Below, piece after piece: positions 1 to 4,993 of a stretch of 5,173 nt of DNA. The stretch comes from Actinoplanes liguriensis (lineage in GTDB: Bacteria; Actinomycetota; Actinomycetes; Mycobacteriales; Micromonosporaceae). Numbering within the stretch: the first letter of the stretch is position 1; the number at the start of each line of letters is the position of its first letter. The position numbers and the translations under genes are program-made. The notes under the pieces were generated by a model. It did no database searches. It worked only from the letters and a program-made list of their open reading frames with translations, and had not been told where the DNA came from. The stretch covers positions 27,206 to 32,378 of the forward strand of contig KL571297.1 of NCBI GenBank assembly GCA_000715855.1, given 5' to 3'.

Positions 1-574
1 GATAGAGGCCATGGCGGTGCTCGCGAATCGCCTTGAGCAGCACGTACTCCTGCTCGACCGGGTGCAGCCGCGGGTCCCAGGTGCCACGCCACGCCGAGGC
101 CGGGAGGTCACCGCTGTCCACCGCGGCCCGCAGCGAGCGGTGCAGGAACCGCTCGCGGTCGGCGTACTCGGCGGCGGTCCGCGGCGTGCCCGGGGTGGCG
201 AACATGGAGGCCGTCCGTGCCCGGGTGAGTCGTTCCTCGGCGTCCTGCCAGGCCTGCCACGCGTCGCCGGCGTGCTCCTCGGCCTGCCGCCACAGCTCCT
301 GCCAGCGCTGCGCGGACTCGTGTGCCCGAGCCGCCGCGACCTGCACCTCCTCGGCGAACCGGACGGATTCGACCGCCTCCCGCTGGAGACGTTCCTGTTC
401 CTGCTGGTAGCTGCGGGCCTGACCGAAGATCTCCAGCATGGCCAGCTTCGGGTGCCGCAGCGCCTCCGGGCTGCCGAGCAGCAGCAGCGCGGGCATCGAC
501 ACCACGATCAGAACCAGCCAGATCGCCACCGGTCGCGCCGAGTCGGCGAGCAATACCTGCGACACCAGATTCAT
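1..574 (-). CDS. Membrane-anchored coiled-coil protein of unknown function (5' part; runs off the left edge)
   Basis: The start is ATG at 574, reading leftwards, with AGGAG (plus-strand 584-588) nine bases upstream; 191 codons are visible with no stop. Residues 15-35 form one hydrophobic segment (PVAIWLVLIVVSMPALLLLG), a likely membrane anchor or uncleaved signal. Residues 52-120 are rich in Glu, Gln, Arg and Ala with spaced Trp (W91, W95, W106, W109) and look like a long amphipathic helix or coiled coil. A second conserved-looking part follows (about 132-191), with a YADRERFLHR stretch and then WDPRLHPVEQEYVLLKAIREH. From memory this resembles uncharacterised actinobacterial proteins, but I cannot name a family. 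The topology suggests a short outside N-terminus and a cytoplasmic helical domain, or the reverse. GC-ending codon use throughout supports real coding. The function is unknown, and the C-terminus lies outside the window. Confidence 0.8.
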   Translation of the reverse strand, partial: MNLVSQVLLADSARPVAIWLVLIVVSMPALLLLGSPEALRHPKLAMLEIFGQARSYQQEQERLQREAVESVRFAEEVQVAAARAHESAQRWQELWRQAEEHAGDAWQAWQDAEERLTRARTASMFATPGTPRTAAEYADRERFLHRSLRAAVDSGDLPASAWRGTWDPRLHPVEQEYVLLKAIREHRHGLY

Positions 575-583
575 GACGGAGAA

Positions 584-588
584 CTCCT
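584..588 (-). promoter_or_regulatory. Ribosome binding site of the left-edge gene
   Basis: On the minus strand AGGAG lies nine bases before the ATG at 574. It fixes the start of that gene, because no other in-frame start with a comparable site is nearby. Confidence 0.7.
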
Positions 589-686
589 AGGGAGATGACG
601 AGAGCGGCCGGCGGTAGGGCGGCCAGCGGGGGAGCAAATGACGAGAGCGCGGCCGCCGAGAAACGGCCGGGATTGCGCTGACCAGG

Positions 687-701
687 GGCGGAGACTCCGC
701 C
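687..701. repeat. Perfect 7+1+7 inverted repeat
   Basis: GGCGGAG, one central A, then CTCCGCC. As RNA it would fold as a stem of about five pairs with a five-base loop. It starts nine bases beyond the stop of the possible small gene at 710-931 and lies 113 bases before the start of the left-edge gene. It could be a short terminator for the former or a protein-binding dyad for the latter. There is no U-run on either strand. Confidence 0.5.
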
Positions 702-709
702 AAGCGTGG

Positions 710-931
710 TTACGCGAGAAGTGCGGGAGGAGCGCGAGAGACACCGGTCGACGCGGTGATCTGCTCGGCGAGGACTCGTTCGCGACCGATCACCGGACCG
801 GCAACCGCCGCGCCGGAGTCCACAAGCGAGTCGTCGAGGGGCCGGTGCGCGCCGCCGAACACGGCCAGCAGCACAGCCCGCAACAGGCACAGGGACCGGT
901 GCAGCAGAGCGCGCGCCGAGTCCATGACCAT
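710..931 (-). CDS. Possible small protein with a hydrophobic N-terminal helix (uncertain)
   Basis: This is an open frame of 73 codons plus TAA, starting with ATG at 931. GGTAGG (plus-strand 941-946) lies nine bases upstream and could be a weak ribosome binding site. An in-frame GTG at 937 and ATG at 925 are alternative starts. The product begins MVMDSARALLHRSLCLLRAV and continues through a hydrophobic or amphipathic helix to about residue 27, then a polar segment (HRPLDDSLVDSG), and ends in a Pro/Ala-rich tail. Third positions are mostly G or C over the first 40 codons and more mixed toward the end. The frame extends far upstream without stops, as shadow frames do in high-GC DNA, so the small gene is only a candidate. 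Its position, co-oriented and 135 bases upstream of the left-edge gene, would allow joint transcription. I recognise no family. Confidence 0.35.
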   Translation of the reverse strand: MVMDSARALLHRSLCLLRAVLLAVFGGAHRPLDDSLVDSGAAVAGPVIGRERVLAEQITASTGVSRAPPALLA

Positions 932-1083
932 GGTCACCAACCTACCCAGTGACGACCGTCCTATCCACTCGGCGCGCACGGGAGATGCATCACTTGCGGG
1001 GGACATCGAACGTGCGCGTTCATCTTGCGCGACGGAATACCTACTGTGGATCGGCGGCCTCGATCGTTTACGGCGATTTCCTC

Positions 1084-1099
1084 GATCAGGGGTCTGATC
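1084..1099 (+). repeat. Small stem-loop (GATCAG/CTGATC) followed by a T-run
   Basis: Six-base arms are separated by GGGT, and five T residues follow at 1104-1108. The shape is that of a weak terminator or leader hairpin on the plus strand. No plus-strand gene ends upstream, so if transcribed it would sit in the 5' leader of the glycosyltransferase. It could equally be a DNA-binding dyad or chance. Confidence 0.3.
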
Positions 1100-1210
1100 T
1101 CGGTTTTTCATCCCGGGTTCAGCATCATGGGGTAATCGGCAACATTGTCGTAATCGGTGGCCGACCCCGTGCGAGTATGGTGGCCGATTCAACAAAGCCG
1201 AATCAGGCTC

Positions 1211-1218
1211 GGGGGAGG
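1211..1218 (+). promoter_or_regulatory. Ribosome binding site that sets the glycosyltransferase start
   Basis: GGGGGAGG lies ten bases before the ATG at 1229. It favours this start over an in-frame GTG at 1157, which has no good site and would add 24 residues (beginning MADPVRVWWPIQQ) that look like translated leader. Confidence 0.75.
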
Positions 1219-1228
1219 AATCGGCGCG

Positions 1229-3058
1229 ATGAGTCAGGAAACGGTGTCCTCGGACGCCGACGATAAGGCGCCGGACGAGAAGGCGCTGGTCGGCAAGGCG
1301 CCGGACGAGATGACGCCGGCCGAGATGACGCCGGTCGACAAGACGCCGATCGACCAGGGGCCGGAGCCGCTCGACCACGGTCCCGCGCGGAGATCGCGCT
1401 GGCGGCCGTGGATGACTCTCGTGGTCGTCGTCCTGTTCCTGGGCCAGATGGCGGTCGGCATGATCACGGCCGCCCGGCAGCAGGCGACCACCGTGGACGA
1501 GCCGGTTTACATCGGCACCGCGGTCGTCTATCTCCACGATCACAGTTATGCCTACAACTTCGAGCACCCGCCCCTGGCAAAACTCATCATCGCGTCCGGC
1601 CTCGCCTTCACCGATGTGAAGTTGCAGAAGCCGTACCCGACCGGGCAGTGGGCCCTCGGCCATCAGGCGTTGTTCGAGAACGGCAACGACGCCACCCGCG
1701 TGCTCTTCCACGCCCGCCTGCCGATGATCGTGTTGACGTTGCTGTTCGGCCTGGTGGTTTTCGCCTTCGCGCGCGATCTGACCGGCCCGATCGGCGGGTT
1801 GATCGCGCTGGCGTTGTACGCGTTCTCGCCGGACGTGATCGCGTACGGCTCGCTCGCGAACGTGGACATGCCGGCGGCCGGCTTCCTGCTGACCACGTTG
1901 TGGCTGCTCTGGCGGGCGCGCTCACGGCCGTACCTCTATCTGCCTCTGGCCGGTCTCGCGCTCGGCGCGTCGGTGGCGAGCAAGATGAGCTCGCTGCCCG
2001 CGGTGCCGATCGCCGCGCTGCTCGTGCTGCTGTCGGTGTGGCACGCGAGCCGGGCCCATCACCTCGGGAAGCGCCGGGCGCTGCGGACCCTCGCGATCGG
2101 CGTCGTGGCGTCCGCGGGGGTCGTCGCGATCTCGATCGGCGTGGTCTGGGCCACCTACCTGATCATCGATCCGAGCATGCACTGGGTCTCGCCGCAGAAC
2201 GTGGGCCCGCTCACCGGGATCAAGGCGAACGTCACCAACCTGCTGCCCTACCCGCTGTCGTTCCGGGACGGCATGCGTTACCAGTTCAACCTCGAGCACG
2301 GGACGTACTCCGGGTTCCTCTTCGGCGAGGCGTACGTCGGCGCGAAGTGGTACTACCTGCTCGCGGCCCTGCTGATCAAGGAACCGATCGGCATGCTCGT
2401 GCTCTGGCTGCTCGGCACGGTTGCCGTGCTGGCCGTCCCGCGGTTGCGGGCCGTCGCGCCGTACGTGCTGGTCCCGACCCTGCTGCTGACCGGTGTCGCG
2501 CTGACCGGGTCGCGTAACTGGGGTGTCCGGTATGCGATCTTCGTGCCGGTGATCCTGGCCGTCGTCGCGGCCGCCGTCCTGGCCTTCCGCCGCCGCTGGG
2601 TGCACGTGGTCGCCGGCCTGCTCGCGGCGTATGTCGCGGTCAGTTCGCTGAACGCGTTCCCGTACTACATCGCCTACTCCAACGAGGCGTTCGGTGGTGT
2701 CGACGGGACGCACAAGGTGCTGACCGACTCGAACGTCGACTGGGGGCAGGACCTGAGCCGGCTCGGCAAGGTGTTGCAGGAGAAGTATCCGGGGCAGCCG
2801 GTGTTCCTGATCTACAAGGGGCGTGCCGAGCCGGCGTATTACAAGATCGACGCGCGTGACCCGTACCGGGTTCCGCTCGATCAGGTGCACGGCGTGATCG
2901 CGATCTCCGAGCGCTGCCTGGCCGTCGAGGTCATCGCCTGTTTCCCGGCCAAGTACATCAAGCCGGCGGACGCGGTCAAGCAGCTCGACGGCATCCTGTC
3001 GACCAGCAAGAAGGGGGAACTGGTCGGCGGCTCGATCCAGATCTACTACCGGCCCTGA
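1229..3058 (+). CDS. Family 39 (PMT_2-like) GT-C membrane glycosyltransferase
   Basis: This 609-aa integral membrane protein probably transfers a sugar from a polyprenyl-phosphate donor to a lipid, glycan or protein on the outer face of the membrane. Residues 1-61 are a polar cytoplasmic tail, with five-residue repeats at 12-41 and an Arg/Trp-rich end. The first membrane segment is at about 62-82. It is followed by the acidic pair D90-E91 in the first outer loop, the usual catalytic site of GT-C enzymes, and by EHPPLAK (112-118). Further family features are ARLPMI (162-167), SPDVIAYGSLANVDMP (200-215), ASK (250-252), LEHG (355-358) with GEAYVGAKWYY (366-376), KEP (384-386), YYIAYSNEAFGG (479-490) and DSNVDWGQDL (500-509). 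I expect roughly ten or more membrane segments. The C-terminal part from about 490 is soluble, probably extracytoplasmic, and holds the only two cysteines (C563, C571). The family call is firm. Donor and acceptor cannot be told from the sequence, and protein O-mannosylation, lipid or wall-polymer modification are all open. No neighbour suggests a pathway. Confidence 0.9.
   Translation: MSQETVSSDADDKAPDEKALVGKAPDEMTPAEMTPVDKTPIDQGPEPLDHGPARRSRWRPWMTLVVVVLFLGQMAVGMITAARQQATTVDEPVYIGTAVVYLHDHSYAYNFEHPPLAKLIIASGLAFTDVKLQKPYPTGQWALGHQALFENGNDATRVLFHARLPMIVLTLLFGLVVFAFARDLTGPIGGLIALALYAFSPDVIAYGSLANVDMPAAGFLLTTLWLLWRARSRPYLYLPLAGLALGASVASKMSSLPAVPIAALLVLLSVWHASRAHHLGKRRALRTLAIGVVASAGVVAISIGVVWATYLIIDPSMHWVSPQNVGPLTGIKANVTNLLPYPLSFRDGMRYQFNLEHGTYSGFLFGEAYVGAKWYYLLAALLIKEPIGMLVLWLLGTVAVLAVPRLRAVAPYVLVPTLLLTGVALTGSRNWGVRYAIFVPVILAVVAAAVLAFRRRWVHVVAGLLAAYVAVSSLNAFPYYIAYSNEAFGGVDGTHKVLTDSNVDWGQDLSRLGKVLQEKYPGQPVFLIYKGRAEPAYYKIDARDPYRVPLDQVHGVIAISERCLAVEVIACFPAKYIKPADAVKQLDGILSTSKKGELVGGSIQIYYRP
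1262..1351 (+). repeat. Six in-frame 15-nt tandem repeats in the glycosyltransferase N-terminal tail
   Basis: Units start at 1262, 1277, 1292, 1307, 1322 and 1337, and encode DKAPD, EKALV, GKAPD, EMTPA, EMTPV and DKTPI (residues 12-41). The consensus is acidic, then Lys or Met, then Ala or Thr, then Pro, then any residue. Units 4 and 5 differ at one base (GAGATGACGCCGG followed by CC or TC). A 16-nt block recurs exactly at 1265-1280 and 1295-1310. The DNA-level identity implies recent slippage or unequal exchange rather than only protein-level constraint. Confidence 0.9.
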
Positions 3059-3062
3059 GGCA

Positions 3063-3113
3063 GGGGACCCGGGCCCGGGTGCCCCGGGGATGCACCAGTA
3101 ACTATCCCTGGGG
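3063..3113 (+). terminator. Two overlapping GC-rich hairpins after the glycosyltransferase gene (probable terminator region)
   Basis: The first hairpin is built on the perfect 14-nt palindrome ACCCGGGCCCGGGT (3067-3080), extended by GGGG at 3063-3066 pairing with CCCC at 3082-3085 across one bulged G. The second pairs CCCCGGGGAT (3082-3091) with ATCCCTGGGG (3104-3113), ten pairs including one G-U, around a 12-base loop. They share 3082-3085, so the full forms exclude each other. There is no U-run, which is common for actinobacterial terminators. The region begins five bases after the TGA at 3056-3058. Confidence 0.5.
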
Positions 3114-3136
3114 CGCGGGCGATCTCTTCGCGGCAG

Positions 3137-3168
3137 TCTCGATGACGTAAGCCGAAACGTCATCGAGA
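3137..3168. promoter_or_regulatory. Perfect 12-bp inverted repeat before the SDR genes (candidate operator or mRNA hairpin)
   Basis: TCTCGATGACGT, an eight-base spacer AAGCCGAA, then ACGTCATCGAGA, with no mismatch. The half-site centres are 20 bases apart, about two helical turns, which would suit a dimeric regulator such as a TetR-type repressor. As RNA it would form a 12-bp stem ending three bases before the GGAG of the next gene and could hinder ribosome access. No regulator gene is visible in the window. This is the strongest regulatory signal here; which of the two modes applies is inference. Confidence 0.6.
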
Positions 3169-3181
3169 GGCGGAGAGAACG

Positions 3182-4021
3182 ATGTCAGAACCGAAGGTTT
3201 GGCTGGTCACGGGTAGCTCCCGTGGTCTGGGCCGGTCGATCGCCGAGCAGGTCGCGAAGTCCGGCGCCAACGTGGTCGCCACCGCACGCCGCCCCGAGGA
3301 CCTGAAGGACCTGGTGGAGGCGTACCCCGATCAGGTGCGCGCGGTGGCGCTGGACGTCACCGACCCGCAGGCGGCGAAGGCGGCCGTCGCGGCCGCTGTC
3401 GAGGCGTTCGGCCGGCTCGACGTGGTGGTCAACAACGCCGGCTACGCCAACAGCGCTCCGATCGAGGAGATGGCCGACGACGACTTCCGGGCGCAGGTCG
3501 AGGCGAACCTGTGGGGAACGATCAACGTCAGCAAGGCCGCGCTGCCCGTCATGCGGGAGCAGAAGAGCGGCACGTTCGTCCAGGTCTCCTCGATCGGCGG
3601 GCGCGTCGGCGGGACCCCGGGCATGGGCGCCTACCAGACCGCGAAGTTCGCCGTCGAGGGCTTCTCCGAGGTGCTGGCCTCCGAGACCGCCCCGTTCGGG
3701 CTCAAGGTGATCATCGTCGAGCCGGGCGCGTTCCGTACCGACTGGCAGGGCTCGTCGATGGTCCGGCACGAGGTCGGCCCGGACTACGCGGAGACCGTCG
3801 GCAAGATCAACCAGTTCCGTGCGGACCTGCAGGGCAAGCAGCAGGGCGACCCGGACCGCGCCGGCCAGGTGATCGTCGAGGTCGTCGAGCAGGACGACCC
3901 GCCGCGCCGGCTGCCGCTGGGCTCCGACGCGCTCGCGACCGCGCTGAAGGCCGGCGCCGCCCGCAACGAGGAGGCCGAGAAGTGGGCCGACCTCAGCCGT
4001 AAGACCGACTACCCCAACTGA
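3182..4021 (+). CDS. Short-chain dehydrogenase/reductase (first of tandem pair)
   Basis: This 279-aa classical SDR is predicted to be a soluble NAD(P)(H)-dependent oxidoreductase acting on a carbonyl or hydroxyl group; the substrate is unknown. The Rossmann nucleotide motif is TGSSRGLG (10-17). Basic R36-R37 after the second strand (TARRP) suggest NADPH. DVT (58-60) and NNAG (84-87) are canonical. The expected catalytic residues are N109, S137, Y151 and K155 (YQTAK). PGAFRTDW (181-188) follows the last cofactor-binding strand. The Ser-Tyr distance is 14, one more than the common 13. The start is ATG 3182, with GGAGAG at 3172-3177 upstream and a perfect inverted repeat just before that. The gene is followed after 28 bases by a paralogous SDR with matching C-terminal ends (GSDA, then TDYPN here and TDFPD there). 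A role in steroid, polyketide or general carbonyl metabolism cannot be distinguished. Confidence 0.92.
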   Translation: MSEPKVWLVTGSSRGLGRSIAEQVAKSGANVVATARRPEDLKDLVEAYPDQVRAVALDVTDPQAAKAAVAAAVEAFGRLDVVVNNAGYANSAPIEEMADDDFRAQVEANLWGTINVSKAALPVMREQKSGTFVQVSSIGGRVGGTPGMGAYQTAKFAVEGFSEVLASETAPFGLKVIIVEPGAFRTDWQGSSMVRHEVGPDYAETVGKINQFRADLQGKQQGDPDRAGQVIVEVVEQDDPPRRLPLGSDALATALKAGAARNEEAEKWADLSRKTDYPN

Positions 4022-4034
4022 TCCACCCGAGAGA

Positions 4035-4040
4035 AAAGGA
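4035..4040 (+). promoter_or_regulatory. Ribosome binding site of the second SDR gene
   Basis: AAAGGA lies nine bases before the ATG at 4050, inside the 28-base gap between the two SDR genes. With no room for a standard promoter and terminator in the gap, the pair is best read as one transcript. Confidence 0.65.
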
Positions 4041-4049
4041 CCCCCCGTC

Positions 4050-4904
4050 ATGACCGCACAGACCTGGTTGATCACCGGCGCCTCCTCCGGCCTGGGACGC
4101 GTGCTCGCCGAGAACGTCCTGCGCAACGGCGACAACGCTGTCATCGCCGCCCGCACCCTCGACTCGCTCAAAGAGATCGCGGAGCCATACCCCGAAACAG
4201 CATTGCCGGTACGGCTCGACGTCACGAACGCCGAGCAGCGTGCCACCGTCGTCGCCCAGGCGCAGGAGCGCTTCGGCGGCATCGACTACCTGGTGAACAA
4301 CGCCGCGATCGACTACATCGGGGCGATCGAGGAGCAGACCGAGGCGGACTACCGGCGCCTGTTCGAGGTCAACTTCTTCGGCGCGGTGGAGATGATCCGG
4401 GCGGCACTGCCCGGCATGCGTGCCCGCAAGCAGGGCATGATCGTCAACGTCTCGTCGATGGACGGCTTCGCCAGTCTGCCGGCCAACGGCTTCTACTCGT
4501 CCAGCAAGTTCGCGCTGGAGGGCCTGACCGAGGCGCTCTGGCAGGAGATCGGTCCGATCGGCCTGACCGCGATGATCGTGCAGCCGGGCTCGTTCCGGAC
4601 CGGCATCGAGAACCGCACGTTCGCCTCGGGCGAGTCGATCCCGGACTACAGCGCGACGGCCGGCGCGTTCCGCAGCGTCGTGCAGACCATCGGCCCGGAG
4701 GTGTTCCCCGGTGACCCGCAGCGGGCCGCCGAGGAGATCTGGACCGCGGTGAAGTCGCCCAACCCGCCGCACTGGCTGATCCTGGGCAGCGACGCGTACC
4801 GCCGGATCGGCGACAAGCTGCGCATCTTCGAGGCCGAGTTCGAGCGCAACCGCGAGCTCGCGCCGACGACCGACTTCCCGGACGCCGGCAAGGCCGTGAT
4901 CTGA
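4050..4904 (+). CDS. Short-chain dehydrogenase/reductase (second of tandem pair)
   Basis: This 284-aa classical SDR is predicted to be a soluble NAD(P)(H)-dependent oxidoreductase of unknown substrate. The cofactor motif is TGASSGLG (9-16). A single Arg (R35 in AARTL) follows the second strand, compatible with NADP(H) but less strongly so than in its neighbour. DVT is at 57-59. The usual NNAG is NNAA (83-86). The expected catalytic residues are N108, S136, Y149 and K153 (YSSSK), with the standard 13-residue Ser-Tyr distance. PGSFRTG follows at 179-185. It aligns with the preceding SDR from end to end, including GDPxRA and PPxxxxLGSDA near the C-terminus, so the two arose by duplication and have diverged widely. 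Different lid-region sequences (about 186-225) imply different substrates or successive steps. Codons 46-54 are unusually A-ending for this DNA. A strong hairpin follows 22 bases after the stop. Confidence 0.92.
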   Translation: MTAQTWLITGASSGLGRVLAENVLRNGDNAVIAARTLDSLKEIAEPYPETALPVRLDVTNAEQRATVVAQAQERFGGIDYLVNNAAIDYIGAIEEQTEADYRRLFEVNFFGAVEMIRAALPGMRARKQGMIVNVSSMDGFASLPANGFYSSSKFALEGLTEALWQEIGPIGLTAMIVQPGSFRTGIENRTFASGESIPDYSATAGAFRSVVQTIGPEVFPGDPQRAAEEIWTAVKSPNPPHWLILGSDAYRRIGDKLRIFEAEFERNRELAPTTDFPDAGKAVI

Positions 4905-4926
4905 GCGTTACCGCGAGTGTCGTTTT

Positions 4927-4957
4927 GCGGCCGGGGATCGTGGGAATCCCCGGCCGC
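4927..4957 (+). terminator. Perfect 12-bp hairpin closing the SDR pair
   Basis: GCGGCCGGGGAT (4927-4938) pairs without mismatch with ATCCCCGGCCGC (4946-4957) around a seven-base loop, CGTGGGA. It begins 22 bases after the TGA of the second SDR and ends 36 bases before the next start. There is no U-tail, so it would be an actinobacterial hairpin-only terminator. The T4 lies on the upstream side. Confidence 0.75.
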
Positions 4958-4980
4958 CGCAGGTGAATGATCTTCTGGTT

Positions 4981-4989
4981 GGGGGGAGG
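4981..4989 (+). promoter_or_regulatory. Ribosome binding site that sets the right-edge GTG start
   Basis: GGGGGGAGG lies four bases before GTG 4994. An in-frame ATG at 4967 would begin MIFWLGGGPV and translate this purine block as Gly codons, with only AGG three bases before it, so the GTG is preferred. Confidence 0.65.
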
Positions 4990-4993
4990 CCCA

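Larger units (their letters stand above)
575..709. other. Intergenic stretch upstream of the left-edge gene
   Basis: These 135 bases hold the ribosome binding site of the left-edge gene, a 12-nt direct repeat (ATGACGAGAGCG at 595-606 and 638-649), two CGGCCG palindromes either side of an AT-richer loop (about 649-669), and a perfect 15-nt dyad at 687-701. Any promoter for the minus-strand gene should lie here or further right, but I cannot point to a convincing -35/-10 pair. Confidence 0.5.
932..1228. other. Divergent intergenic region upstream of the glycosyltransferase gene
   Basis: This is about 300 bases of visibly lower GC than the flanking genes, as expected of a region carrying promoters in both directions. 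It contains a GATGCATC palindrome (984-991), a GAACG/CGTTC dyad (1008-1021), a 6-bp stem-loop (1084-1099) followed by T5 (1104-1108), two copies of GTAATCGG (1132-1139 and 1150-1157) and two copies of GGTGGCCGA (1156-1164 and 1179-1187). TTGTCG at 1145-1150 and TATGGT at 1176-1181 are promoter-like hexamers, but their 25-base spacing is too long for a standard promoter. Open frames crossing the region do not look coding. Confidence 0.5.

Noticed and set aside
108..890. Minus-strand open frame of 260 codons across the left-edge gene and the gap
   Set aside because: Its product is a run of Arg, Ala and Gly typical of an out-of-phase frame. The other minus frame from 574 has a ribosome binding site, a membrane helix and a coherent helical domain.
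1006..1023. LexA (SOS) box-like sequence TCGAAC...GTTCAT
   Set aside because: The actinobacterial SOS box needs GAAC and GTTC separated by four bases; here the gap is six and the outer bases do not match.
1145..1181. Promoter hexamers TTGTCG and TATGGT before the glycosyltransferase
   Set aside because: The spacing of 25 bases is far from the usual 16-18, and neither hexamer is strong enough to call alone.
949..1266. Plus-strand open frame of 105 codons overlapping the glycosyltransferase start
   Set aside because: It has no ribosome binding site, crosses lower-GC promoter-like DNA and runs out of phase into the glycosyltransferase.
1262..1351. CRISPR-like array suggested by regular repeats
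   Set aside because: The units are contiguous 15-mers without spacers and lie in frame inside a coding sequence; they are protein-coding tandem repeats.
1922..3163. Long (413-codon) minus-strand open frame opposite the glycosyltransferase
   Set aside because: Its product is a compositionally skewed Arg/Asp/Gln/Gly-rich sequence with no fold-like features. The plus strand here carries clear family motifs, so this is a shadow of GC-rich codon use.
3185..4282. Minus-strand open frame of 365 codons opposite the first SDR
   Set aside because: It covers the intergenic gap and both SDR genes antisense, is Arg/Leu/Gly-rich, and has no recognisable motif.
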